Source: Patescibacteria group bacterium UBA6899 (GTDB taxonomy: Bacteria; Patescibacteriota; Minisyncoccia; Phycocordibacterales; UBA6899). Taken from it: a stretch of 33,912 nucleotides of DNA. Position 1 is the stretch's first letter, and every line of letters begins with the position of its first letter. The DNA is taken from NCBI GenBank assembly GCA_002451235.1, contig DKBN01000006.1, positions 33,838 through 67,749 on the forward strand. Direction: 5' to 3'. Below are positions 17,346 to 25,241 of this stretch, one piece after another. Below the pieces are notes generated by a model. It was given only the letters and a program-made list of their open reading frames with translations. It did no database searches and was not told the DNA's origin. The position numbers were made by a program, and so were the translations under genes.

Positions 17346-17557
17346 GCCGCATGATGAGAAATATATTTCCCACCTCTTGTATCACGCTCCCGCGCGACCG
17401 CATCGAGAACGATATCTTCATCGATCTCAAGGGCGGTACGAAGAAGCTCCGCCGCCTTTGTCGCGTGCGGAACCTGATCCCTCTTCGCGAGCGCGAACAA
17501 TGCGTGTTCGACATCCGGCGAGAGGGTTACATTGACGCGTGTTTTTGTCGTGGCCAT
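17336..17557 (-). CDS. Ribbon-helix-helix antitoxin
   Basis: The 73-residue protein starts MATTKTRVNVTLSPDVEHAL, a ribbon-helix-helix DNA-binding strand and helix, followed by KAAELLRTALEIDED and a charged tail that would wrap the toxin. This is the usual antitoxin of RelE-type pairs and normally represses its own promoter as a complex with the toxin. I prefer the ATG at 17557, seven bases after a -10; ATG 17563 is the alternative. Two AAGTGTA boxes just upstream are a likely operator. Confidence 0.85.
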   Translation of the reverse strand: MATTKTRVNVTLSPDVEHALFALAKRDQVPHATKAAELLRTALEIDEDIVLDAVARERDTRGGKYISHHAAWK

Positions 17558-17646
17558 ATGCATAAGTGTACCAAAAGTGTATCACCTGTCAATACAGGGT
17601 CAATGTTCATGCAATTGATGGCGAAAAGGATCTTGACCTTGGTCAT
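17527..17646 (-). pseudogene. 39-codon remnant of the GT4 gene start, overlapping the antitoxin
   Basis: The frame begins MTKVKILFAINCMNI, matching the intact GT4 except Val for Ile at residue 4, then runs into cassette sequence and stops at 17527 inside the antitoxin gene in another frame. Its ATG overlaps the stop of the upstream GT4 (17643) as ATGA. Ribosomes finishing that gene could restart here and read across the antitoxin start. Confidence 0.8.
17564..17592 (-). promoter_or_regulatory. Toxin-antitoxin promoter with direct-repeat operator
   Basis: On the minus strand a perfect -35 TTGACA (17592-17587) is 16 bases from TACACT (17570-17565), which is seven bases before the ATG at 17557. 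The plus strand shows AAGTGTA at 17564-17570 and again at 17575-17581, 11 bases apart (about one helical turn), covering the -10 and spacer. This arrangement suits binding by a ribbon-helix-helix repressor. Confidence 0.75.
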
Positions 17647-17648
17647 AC
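17603..17648 (+). repeat. 46-bp direct repeat, copy B
   Basis: Partner of 16994-17039 with two mismatches. It carries the broken GT4 start and still meets the stop codon of the upstream GT4 as ATGA. Confidence 0.95.
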
Positions 17649-18695
17649 GGCATCGATGGAAGAGATGATCGTGTCTACGAATCGCGGGAGCGAATGTTGC
17701 TCGGTAATGATCGCGCGAAGACGCTCTCCGAGCTCTTTGCGTTTCGTGGCATTCATAGACATGACCGTCCTCAGGCGCTCAGCAAGCGCGATATCGTCTC
17801 CTGGAGGGAACATCAATGCATCCGAATGTTCGCCCAGGACCTCTCGCATCGCAATGTTCGACGAAAGTACGATGAGGCCGGTCGCCATCGCTTCCGCCAT
17901 CGCCTTGTCGAGACTGCCGGTATTCGAGGTATTCGCGAAACAATCCGCATTCTTGAGATATTCGAGAATGCGGACGTTCGGCACCGATCCTGCAAAACGA
18001 ACATGGTCGGTAATGCCGAGTTCCTCCGTTAGCTTCTTGAGTTTCACCAAGTACGCTTCCTGCTCGGGAAGACCTGCGCCGCCGACGACGGTGAGTGAGA
18101 TGTCTTTGCCCTCTTGCAGCAGCCGGGCGACTGCGCGGATCAAGGTCTCGTAATCTTTGACGGGCGAGATCCTGCCGACAACGAGGATGCGGAATCCTTC
18201 GTGCTCTTGCCGCTCCGTGAATGGGAATGCCTCCGTATCGATCCCCTGCCCGATCACCTTCAGTTTTTCGCTCTGCAAACGGAAACCGCTTCTGGTGGAC
18301 GCGAAGACGAGATGCGACAATCGTTCCGCAACACGAAGCGACAACGGCGCGTGTCCGTGCGCGTACCAAAGCGCGACCTTCTTGCCGAACATGCGCCAGA
18401 TAACGCCCCCAAGGAGGACATATTCATGGTTCATATGCACGAACACTGCGTCATATCTTCTTCGTTCGGATATGATGTAGCGATAGAAGTTCCAAAGATA
18501 TTTCAGACGCGATCGCCCTTCTTCCTTCCCAAGCGAGAGCACTCGAGTGTTCTTCGGAAGACGGTGTTCGCGTCGCTCAAGGCAGATGACCGTGACCTCA
18601 TCGCATCGACGGGCGAATTCCTTGACCCACCCGTGCATGAAACCGAGCACGTCGTCGTTCTCGTCGATCTTCTGGGTGAGAATGAGGAGTTTCAT
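17643..18695 (-). CDS. Family 4 glycosyltransferase
   Basis: The 350-residue GT-B enzyme starts MKLLILTQKIDENDDVLGF. The first domain has VTVICLERREHRLP, YDAVFVHMNHEYVLLGG and VALWYAHGHAPL; the donor domain has FRILVVGRISPVKDYETLI, LTVVGGAG, VRFAGSVPNVRILEY and SLDKAMAEAMATGLIVLSS with the E-x7-E region. Its N-terminal half is strongly similar to the 165-residue protein at 27810-28307. The ATG overlaps the membrane protein stop as ATGA. It is cytosolic; substrate unknown. Confidence 0.92.
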   Translation of the reverse strand: MKLLILTQKIDENDDVLGFMHGWVKEFARRCDEVTVICLERREHRLPKNTRVLSLGKEEGRSRLKYLWNFYRYIISERRRYDAVFVHMNHEYVLLGGVIWRMFGKKVALWYAHGHAPLSLRVAERLSHLVFASTRSGFRLQSEKLKVIGQGIDTEAFPFTERQEHEGFRILVVGRISPVKDYETLIRAVARLLQEGKDISLTVVGGAGLPEQEAYLVKLKKLTEELGITDHVRFAGSVPNVRILEYLKNADCFANTSNTGSLDKAMAEAMATGLIVLSSNIAMREVLGEHSDALMFPPGDDIALAERLRTVMSMNATKRKELGERLRAIITEQHSLPRFVDTIISSIDAV

Positions 18696-20407
18696 GGATA
18701 TTTATATATCAGAATGCCATGTTCAAGATCTTTGTGCACCACTATAAGCCCTGGCACCTTGTGAGGCACATCCCACTCTGGATCGGACGCAGTGTCCCAT
18801 ACAACATAGTCAACTCGATACGGGGAAAGTACATCGCGAAACTCAACGCTCTTGATCCTGTTCCCCTCATCGACCAAGCTTTTGATTTCATTTTCTGGAT
18901 ACCGCTTGACAACTTTCTCCTTTATACCGAGAAGGTGGCGCAGTTTGTTCATCTGTAATTCGTGCGCGTATTGATCGATGTAGTAGGTTCCCCAAATGCT
19001 TCGCTCCTCATCGATCAAACTTTTCTGTGTTATGGTCGGGGAAAAATAATCACTGATGAGCACTCTCTGTTGGACTTCATTATCGCTCATATAATGGAGA
19101 TTGGCTTCGCGTGCAAAAAACACATTGTCCTGCGTATATACAGGGATGAGTTCTGAGAGCTGGGCGTTTGCGAATACGACCTCATCTGTAATCGTGTGTT
19201 CACGTAACCACGAAAGGGTCTCACCGTATCGCTGCTCGGCCACTTCGTCCGCGCGCATGAACGACTGCGCATATGCAACAGAACCTGCAAACACAAGCGA
19301 CCACCCAATAAGCACCCCGCTCCCGATAGCGAGCATGGTGGCCCGTCGGGATGGACTGATACGCTCGAACATCGGCGGGAGGAGGTACAACAATCCGAAT
19401 GCGAAGACAAAGGTCGCCACAACGCTGTAGTGGCTCGAGAATTCAAGATTTTGCCCGGTAATGACATGTTGATTCGCCACTATCGGTGCAGCGATCACCA
19501 TAAGAACTATGAACCAAGTTCGCATTCCCAAAGAGACCCGCCCTTTGCAGAGTAATAAGGCAAGAAAGAGCAGAAAGGAGACCGCGAGTGTGATGATGTA
19601 AATCCCAGATGGGGTATGCGTCCAGATCATTCCGACCCTTCTGACCGTCTCTCCATAGAACTCATACCCGAACGATAGATATAATTGTACGAAATATGGG
19701 ATCGAAACGACCGCGCAAATGAGTATGATACCCATCATTCGTTTCATGCGATTCCACTCCTGGCGCACGATCAGCATGGAAGAACACAGCGCAATGAAGA
19801 CCGTCACGTACGTCCAATAGTATGTATAGATATGGAACAATGTTCCGAATAAGACCCCGCCAATGATCGTTCGTCTGATGGTGCTGGAACGTTCCCATGC
19901 AAGGATCGCGAGGAGGAAGGCGAGAAAGAAGATGAAATTCAACTGCGGGCTGATCGGCCGGTTGAAAAGGGTGAAGTATATGGCGAAGTGCAGGATCGAA
20001 GCGCTTCCGAGAGAAAGGGTGCGGTTATTACTCAAAGCAAAGCCGATCGCATACGTCAACAAGAAGACGACCGGGGGGAGGAGAAAATCCATCGCGGTGA
20101 ACATGTGATGCAGCGGTATGTTTAGGAATAAGGACGTTCTCGCGATCACGTAATCAGGAACCCAGAATTGTAGAGGTAGGCGATCTTTCCCCTCGAATAG
20201 ATACGGTTGAGCGACCGTATCGTGGCCATCAATAACATCTTGTCCTCGCGCAAGATAATACAGCTCATCGTCGTTGTTCGTGGGATAGATCCCGTGGAAT
20301 CCTCCTCCCAATCGCGCGATCGCGATGACTTGTGGGAGCCCGGTCATGATCCCGAGCAGTACTGCGAAGCATGCCGCCAACCAATGCAATCTCAACTTAC
20401 TCGACAT
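18692..20407 (-). CDS. Multi-pass membrane protein, probable GT-C glycosyltransferase
   Basis: The 571-residue protein has a first membrane span at about 8-32, then a long extracytoplasmic loop with PTNNDDELYYLARG (acidic triad near 46-48), roughly ten further hydrophobic segments to about residue 370, and a soluble C-terminal domain of about 180 residues. An acidic motif in the first outer loop plus many spans and a C-terminal soluble domain is the GT-C plan, whose members use polyprenyl-phosphate sugars. The polyprenyl-phosphate mannose synthase-like gene nearby could supply the donor. No sequence family was recognised with certainty. The ATG at 20407 lies within the last 11 bases of the upstream gene. 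Confidence 0.72.
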   Translation of the reverse strand: MSSKLRLHWLAACFAVLLGIMTGLPQVIAIARLGGGFHGIYPTNNDDELYYLARGQDVIDGHDTVAQPYLFEGKDRLPLQFWVPDYVIARTSLFLNIPLHHMFTAMDFLLPPVVFLLTYAIGFALSNNRTLSLGSASILHFAIYFTLFNRPISPQLNFIFFLAFLLAILAWERSSTIRRTIIGGVLFGTLFHIYTYYWTYVTVFIALCSSMLIVRQEWNRMKRMMGIILICAVVSIPYFVQLYLSFGYEFYGETVRRVGMIWTHTPSGIYIITLAVSFLLFLALLLCKGRVSLGMRTWFIVLMVIAAPIVANQHVITGQNLEFSSHYSVVATFVFAFGLLYLLPPMFERISPSRRATMLAIGSGVLIGWSLVFAGSVAYAQSFMRADEVAEQRYGETLSWLREHTITDEVVFANAQLSELIPVYTQDNVFFAREANLHYMSDNEVQQRVLISDYFSPTITQKSLIDEERSIWGTYYIDQYAHELQMNKLRHLLGIKEKVVKRYPENEIKSLVDEGNRIKSVEFRDVLSPYRVDYVVWDTASDPEWDVPHKVPGLIVVHKDLEHGILIYKYP

Positions 20408-21284
20408 CTTTGATCTTTTTTGCCAATACGAACATGTTGTCGCGAAGGTTGATCGGAATAGAGATCTTGCGCAAGACCCCATTATCGGATATTTGCGCCA
20501 GGACGTTCCAACATTTCAGTTTCTGCCAATTCGCAAGTGTCTTGAAAATATATGAGAGCGAGAACGATTTCCCGGTCTTTACTATCTCGATGACCTCGAA
20601 CCCTGACCGTTCTAGTGCCCGCCTGAGACTTTCGCGTGAGAAGTAGTTGAGGTGCTCCGGTGGGATCATCAAGTGCCATCGCGGACCCAGGAGGCGCGCC
20701 CAGAGGCTGGAACGGTCCACTGTATTGATCGCAATGACGCCGCCCGTGACGAGTAAGCAGTTCGCGTTGCTGAGAGTACGCAATGGGTCAGGGACATGCT
20801 CAAGCACATCCCACATTGTTACAGCGCCCATGGTCCCAACAAGGGGAGTTGCGGAAACATCGTGCTGTGCATCATAGATCATGTGACCGCGGCGCGTAGC
20901 TTCTTCTTTCGCGTACCGAGAGATCTCGTTTCCGTACGTATCCCAACCCGCATCTTTTGCAAGATCGAGGAAATATCCCGTTGCGGCCCCGAAATCGAAT
21001 ATGCGTTTTACGCTCGTTATACGAGCCAATTTCCCCAGATACAGTTCGAATACCCGCTTCATCGACTCCTTATCTTTATCATAGTCCGCATACCCCGCTT
21101 TGGCTGTATCAATGTTCCGATAATACGATTCTCCATACAGGATGGAGAGAGAATTCTCATCTGGAGCTGGGTGGACAAAGCCAAATCCACATCGAGCACA
21201 GACGAAGATGCGGTGTCCGGACTTTTCGGCATAGAAACGCGATCCCGATGTGCAAATGGGACATTGCGGCAACTCTTCCTTCAT
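20397..21284 (-). CDS. Zinc-ribbon class I methyltransferase
   Basis: The 295-residue protein starts MKEELPQCPICTSGSRFY and has VCARCGFGFVHP (a four-Cys zinc ribbon), then the conserved LYGESYYRN linker and a class I SAM domain with RIFDFGAATGYFLDLAKDAG, TYGNEISRYA, VTMWDVLEHVPDP and GGVIAINTVD. This layout is common in surface-polysaccharide loci, where the targets are thought to be sugars. I chose ATG 21284 because TGC-TATGCT lies exactly six bases before it; the next in-frame ATG at 21326 would put that box inside the gene. Confidence 0.87.
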   Translation of the reverse strand: MKEELPQCPICTSGSRFYAEKSGHRIFVCARCGFGFVHPAPDENSLSILYGESYYRNIDTAKAGYADYDKDKESMKRVFELYLGKLARITSVKRIFDFGAATGYFLDLAKDAGWDTYGNEISRYAKEEATRRGHMIYDAQHDVSATPLVGTMGAVTMWDVLEHVPDPLRTLSNANCLLVTGGVIAINTVDRSSLWARLLGPRWHLMIPPEHLNYFSRESLRRALERSGFEVIEIVKTGKSFSLSYIFKTLANWQKLKCWNVLAQISDNGVLRKISIPINLRDNMFVLAKKIKDVE

Positions 21285-21290
21285 AGCCGG

Positions 21291-21299
21291 AGCATAGCA
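21291..21299 (-). promoter_or_regulatory. Extended -10 of a leaderless promoter
   Basis: TGC-TATGCT, six bases, then ATG at 21284 (minus strand). The hexamer matches TATAAT at four of six positions, including the key TA and final T, with the TG extension. Confidence 0.5.
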
Positions 21300-21322
21300 G
21301 GAAGCTTCAAACTCTGCACGGT

Positions 21323-22033
21323 TCAAAATATCCTTTGGAAAAGTAGGCGGAGAGGCGTCCCCAATCCTTCCCGAATGATGTGCCGGGAGATCTTCGATTC
21401 CCCGCCTCGCCTGCTTTTGAATACGATGGGGATCTCTGTGATCTTCCCATGCGCAGTCTCCATCGCATGGAATTTAAAATCCATCAAGAATGCGTAACCG
21501 GAAGCACCGATCGATTCCAGGGGGATATGTTCCAACAAGTTCATGCGCATTGCCATGAACCCTGCGGTCAGATCTTTGATATGCAGCATGGTGAATCCCC
21601 TTGCATATAAGTTCCCGAATCGCGAAAGGATGTATCTCCACTTTTCCCAATTCTCGATACTACCACCTTTTACGTATCGCGAACCGATCACAAGATCACA
21701 ATAATGGAGCGCATCAAGAAGCGCCGGAAGATACCGGGGATCATGGGATCCGTCCGCGTCCATCGTTACGACCGTATCATACTGGTGCTCTGTACGGATC
21801 CTTTTCATCGCATCGATATACGCCTTTCCGAGTCCCTCCTTCTTTATTCGTTTCAAAATGGATATCCGTGGTTCTGTTGCGATCATATTCTCCACGAGTG
21901 ATGCGGTACCATCCGGAGAATTGTCATCGATCACCATGATATCCGCACACGGAAGTTCCGCCAAGATCCGGTTGATGATGTCTTGGATATTTTCTTTTTC
22001 GTTATATGTCGGCAATAAGATGATCGGCCGCAT
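21323..22033 (-). CDS. Polyprenyl-phosphate mannosyltransferase-like GT2
   Basis: The 236-residue GT2 enzyme has IILLPTYNEKENIQDIINRI, IMVIDDNSPDGTASLVE, GLGKAYIDAMKR, VVTMDADGSHDPRYLPALL (the DxD region), LVIGSRYVKGGSIENW and EIPIVFKSRRGGESKIS. These are the dolichol/polyprenol-phosphate mannose synthase motifs in order; the protein stops after the catalytic domain and lacks membrane spans, as in soluble Dpm1 types. It would load mannose or another hexose onto undecaprenyl phosphate for GT-C enzymes. ATG 22033 is preferred; TTG 22048 is possible. It follows the dehydratase by 28 bases. Confidence 0.88.
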   Translation of the reverse strand: MRPIILLPTYNEKENIQDIINRILAELPCADIMVIDDNSPDGTASLVENMIATEPRISILKRIKKEGLGKAYIDAMKRIRTEHQYDTVVTMDADGSHDPRYLPALLDALHYCDLVIGSRYVKGGSIENWEKWRYILSRFGNLYARGFTMLHIKDLTAGFMAMRMNLLEHIPLESIGASGYAFLMDFKFHAMETAHGKITEIPIVFKSRRGGESKISRHIIREGLGTPLRLLFQRIF

Positions 22034-22061
22034 ACGATATCTGAACAATTAGTGGTCTTCG

Positions 22062-23027
22062 CTATCGACTCAATCGTTTGATATCCGAATCGACCATCTT
22101 GCGCACGAGTTCGGAAAGCTTCACTTTCGTTTCCCAGCCGAGTTTCTTTTTCGCCTTAGCTGGGTCACCAATGAGCATATCGACCTCCGCCGGCCTTTTG
22201 AAGGCTTCATCGATCACAACATACTTTTCCCATTCTAGGCCGGCACAAGAAAACGCCGCCTTGACGAAATCCTTCACTGAACTGGTCTCTCCTGTGGCAA
22301 TGACGAAATCTTCAGGGATCTCTTGTTGCATCATCAGCCACATTGCTTCGGTATATTCAGGCGCGTACCCCCAATCACGTTTCGCGTCGAGGTTCCCGAG
22401 ACGAAGTTCTTTTGCAAGTCCAAGTTTTATGCGAGCGACGCCGTCACTGATCTTTCTTGTTACGAATTCTATCCCTCGACGTTCTGATTCGTGATTGAAC
22501 AATATGCCACTCACGGCGAAAATGCCATATGATTCGCGATAATTTACGGTGATCCAGTGGGCATAGAGTTTTGCAACTCCGTATGGACTGCGCGGGTAGA
22601 ATGGGGTGTTTTCTGTTTGTGGTGTTTCTGTGACCTTGCCATACATTTCGGAAGATGATGCCTGGTAAAACTTGATCGCATGGTCCACCTGACGAATGGC
22701 CTCCAACACTCGCAATACACCCAACCCCGTAACGTTTCCAGTATACTCTGGCTGACTCCATGATTCCTTCACGAAACTTTGCGCTGCGAGATTGTATACT
22801 TCGTCCGGGTGGACATCAGAAATGGCCCGAGTGATCGAGTGTTGATCAGTCAGGTCCCCGGAGATGAATTTTATCGAAGATTCAATATTGGCTATGTTTG
22901 CTCGATTTTTTACCGAGGCCCGTCTTTCGAGCCCAAAAACCTCATAGTTTTTCACCAGTAATTGTTCCGCAAGATATGAACCGTCTTGACCGGTGATCCC
23001 CGTAATGAGTGCTTTTTTCTTTTTCAT
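22062..23027 (-). CDS. gmd: GDP-mannose 4,6-dehydratase
   Basis: The 321-residue extended SDR enzyme starts with [19 protein letters not shown] (the GMD signature [11 protein letters not shown]), and has [41 protein letters not shown] with the YxxxK pair, FNHESERRG and [15 protein letters not shown]. These are diagnostic for conversion of GDP-mannose to GDP-4-keto-6-deoxymannose, the precursor of GDP-fucose, rhamnose, perosamine and similar. It is somewhat shorter than many family members at the N-terminus and C-terminus. A reductase or aminotransferase to finish the sugar is not adjacent. A TGT-TAGGAT box lies 18 bases before the ATG. Confidence 0.95.
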   Translation of the reverse strand: MKKKKALITGITGQDGSYLAEQLLVKNYEVFGLERRASVKNRANIANIESSIKFISGDLTDQHSITRAISDVHPDEVYNLAAQSFVKESWSQPEYTGNVTGLGVLRVLEAIRQVDHAIKFYQASSSEMYGKVTETPQTENTPFYPRSPYGVAKLYAHWITVNYRESYGIFAVSGILFNHESERRGIEFVTRKISDGVARIKLGLAKELRLGNLDAKRDWGYAPEYTEAMWLMMQQEIPEDFVIATGETSSVKDFVKAAFSCAGLEWEKYVVIDEAFKRPAEVDMLIGDPAKAKKKLGWETKVKLSELVRKMVDSDIKRLSR

Positions 23028-23075
23028 AGAATTATGGTGCCGTTCATCCTAACAGGAAACCGACGTTTCGTGAAT

Positions 23076-23510
23076 TTATCCCCTAAATATCGCATGTTCA
23101 GAGTGCCGAAATGTTATGAAATTGTTAAGGAGAAAGCTTCCCAGTGCGACGATGAAGATAGTGAGTGCCTGCGCCCAGAGGTACCATATTCCGAAACGCT
23201 CGACGAAAAGATGCATGAAAAAGATGTTCCCCCAAAGAACTCCGAGTGCCACCAGGCTATACCATGCGAATTGCCCCTTGGCGCGCTCTTTCGATGGCTC
23301 TCGAAACGTCCAGAATTTCTGAAGAACGAACGAGACCGTCAGCGCAAATATAAAACCGATCACGACGCCATCCATATACCACACATGGAATATCTCGACC
23401 GCGACATAGACCGCAACGAGCTGGGTGACCCCGCCCATGACGCCAGAGATCCCATACCGAAGGAGGAATTTGATCCGAGGATGAAGCGTGTCGCGCAACC
23501 GTTGGAACAT
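23076..23510 (-). CDS. GtrA-family membrane protein
   Basis: The 144-residue protein has four hydrophobic segments (about 15-40, 45-67, 82-103 and 112-135) and the GtrA-like features FLLRYGISGVMGGVTQLVAV at the start, FALTVSFVLQKFWTFRE in the middle and FLLNNFITFRH at the end. GtrA proteins are thought to flip or handle undecaprenyl-phosphate sugars, consistent with a polyprenyl-phosphate hexose synthase three genes on. A TGG-TACAAT box sits exactly six bases before the ATG, so the mRNA may be leaderless. Confidence 0.87.
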   Translation of the reverse strand: MFQRLRDTLHPRIKFLLRYGISGVMGGVTQLVAVYVAVEIFHVWYMDGVVIGFIFALTVSFVLQKFWTFREPSKERAKGQFAWYSLVALGVLWGNIFFMHLFVERFGIWYLWAQALTIFIVALGSFLLNNFITFRHSEHAIFRG

Positions 23511-23516
23511 GCGATG

Positions 23517-23525
23517 ATTGTACCA
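23517..23525 (-). promoter_or_regulatory. Extended -10 of a leaderless promoter for gtrA
   Basis: TGG-TACAAT, six bases, ATG at 23510 on the minus strand. Five of six matches to TATAAT plus the TG extension. Confidence 0.6.
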
Positions 23526-23556
23526 TGGTCTTTCTCTTTCCTTCCGATGGCGAGGA

Positions 23557-25215
23557 TCAGAGGTTTTTGATCATGTACGTTCCCTCGAGACGATACCCGT
23601 TCTTGCGATAGTATTCGCGAACGCCAATGCCAGAGATCACGGCCATCGTTTCGTATCCGTATTCTTTCGCGATCCTCTCCGCCTCAGCGAGAAGCCTGCG
23701 TCCGAACCCGACGTGTTGCCCTTGCGTTCCTCCGTCTTTGATCGGAGTATGGCGGCCATAGGTATGAAGCTCGCGGATAAGCGCAGCTCCCCGCAAGACC
23801 GGAAAGATCGCATGCTCCCCGTGATCGTCGGGCAAGCGAAGGCGTATGAACGATGCAAGCTGAGATCTCTCTTGGTTCTCGTAGGATAGGAACATCTCGA
23901 TACCGCTTTTCGTCCGATAGGAGATATCCGAGAGCGAAAAATCCTCTGGGCGCACCTTCGCTTCGCGTATCTCGCGGCAGCGGATGCAGCGGCATCGCCA
24001 ACCGTTCTTCTTCATATCCTCGTCCATCACCTGCCGGAGATTTGAGATCTTCGATCCCGCTTTGATGTAGTCCGCCGGAATGTCCCGATAGACACGCAGG
24101 ACGCGCACATATGGTGGGATCCGTTTCTTTTCCTCGCGCATGACCTCGATCAACTCCTCGTCGCTGTACGGGGTATATCCGCCCTCCTTCCATGTATCGT
24201 AGAGTTCGCTATTCTCAAGGACCATGCATGGATAGATCTTGAGCATGTCGGGCTGATATTCCTCGCCGGAAAATAGGTCGTCGAACATCGAGATATCGCG
24301 CTCCTTGGTCGACCCGGGAAGATCTGGCATCATATGGTATACGACCTTGAATCCCGCGTTTCGGAGCATCTCGGTGGCGCGCTTTATCCGCGCATTCGTC
24401 ATGTCACGTTTGACGAGTTTCAAGACCGCATCATCGAGATGCTGCACTCCGACCTCGACCTTGGTGACCCCGAGCATTCGGAGCCGCTTGATCTCGTATT
24501 CGGTGATATAGTCGGGACGTGTTTCAATGGAAAGACCGATGATGCGGCACCTTGCGCGCTCGTTCCTGTCCTGAAGCTCGCGAAGATATTCGAGCCGGTC
24601 GGCGTACGGCTCCGTACGAGAATCCTCTCCCGTACCATGATCGTTGCACGCCTGGTAGCAGCCGATCAGGAATTCTTCCTGATATGCGGGATGGTAGAAG
24701 CTCCACGTCCCTCCGATCACGATCATTTCGATCTTATCGATCGGATGACCATTCATCTCAAGCGCCTTCAGTCTGTTCGTGATCTGCATGTAAGGGTCAA
24801 AATCGTTCAAAAGCGCGCGTGCCGCCGCCGGCTCTTTCGCAAGGTAGCTCTTCGGCATAGAAACATCGGTCGGGCAATAAGTACAGCGTCCCGGACAAGC
24901 GAATGGTTTGGTCAAAAGCGAGACGACCGCGACCCCGGAATTCGATTTTGTCTTGATCTTCCGCATCGCGAGCTCCGCTTCGACGTTCCGCTCCTCGACC
25001 CCCTCTTCCACCATCTCGCGATACATGGCGAGCAACTCGGCATTGGACGGGACGCGCGCACTGCTCGAACGCCTGTCATCGTGCCGAACTCCGTCTTTGG
25101 GATATTGAATGCGTGACCGTACAAGTCGCAATCGAACCAATAACTCATGGTTACTGAGGATCTTGCGTTTCAGATCTCGAAGGTCTTGCTCGGTCTTGAT
25201 GCGCGAAAAAATCAC
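23557..25215 (-). CDS. elp3: Elp3-like tRNA uridine carboxymethylation enzyme
   Basis: The 552-residue protein joins a radical-SAM domain to a GNAT domain, as Elp3 does. Cluster cysteines are C107, C111 and C114 (CPGRCTYC), a shorter spacing than eukaryotic Elp3. Further Elp3 marks are YLAKEPAAARALLNDFDPY, IDKIEMIVIGGTWSF, STKERDISMFDDLFSGEEYQPDMLKIYP in parts, and a C-terminal GQHVGFGRRLLAEAERIAK with AVISGIGVREYYRKNGY (acetyl-CoA site). Elp3 uses acetyl-CoA to make cm5U at tRNA position 34. The GTG start at 25215 lies six bases after TCTAAT. It is divergent from a Trm9-like methyltransferase across 26 bases, which suggests a shared pathway unrelated to glycans. Confidence 0.93.
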   Translation of the reverse strand: MIFSRIKTEQDLRDLKRKILSNHELLVRLRLVRSRIQYPKDGVRHDDRRSSSARVPSNAELLAMYREMVEEGVEERNVEAELAMRKIKTKSNSGVAVVSLLTKPFACPGRCTYCPTDVSMPKSYLAKEPAAARALLNDFDPYMQITNRLKALEMNGHPIDKIEMIVIGGTWSFYHPAYQEEFLIGCYQACNDHGTGEDSRTEPYADRLEYLRELQDRNERARCRIIGLSIETRPDYITEYEIKRLRMLGVTKVEVGVQHLDDAVLKLVKRDMTNARIKRATEMLRNAGFKVVYHMMPDLPGSTKERDISMFDDLFSGEEYQPDMLKIYPCMVLENSELYDTWKEGGYTPYSDEELIEVMREEKKRIPPYVRVLRVYRDIPADYIKAGSKISNLRQVMDEDMKKNGWRCRCIRCREIREAKVRPEDFSLSDISYRTKSGIEMFLSYENQERSQLASFIRLRLPDDHGEHAIFPVLRGAALIRELHTYGRHTPIKDGGTQGQHVGFGRRLLAEAERIAKEYGYETMAVISGIGVREYYRKNGYRLEGTYMIKNL

Positions 25216-25241
25216 GGTAGGATTAGACTACCAGACACCTT
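25216..25241. promoter_or_regulatory. Overlapping divergent promoters between elp3 and the Trm9-like gene
   Basis: Minus strand: TCTAAT (25227-25222), six bases, GTG at 25215. Plus strand: TAGACT (25224-25229), 12 bases, ATG at 25242. The two -10-like boxes share four bases within a 26-bp gap, so polymerase could serve only one side at a time. Confidence 0.5.

Noticed and set aside
16994..17648. A transposon or integron as the source of the toxin-antitoxin repeats
   Set aside because: There is no transposase, integrase, terminal inverted repeat or attC-like structure; the repeats are coding sequence of the neighbouring gene.
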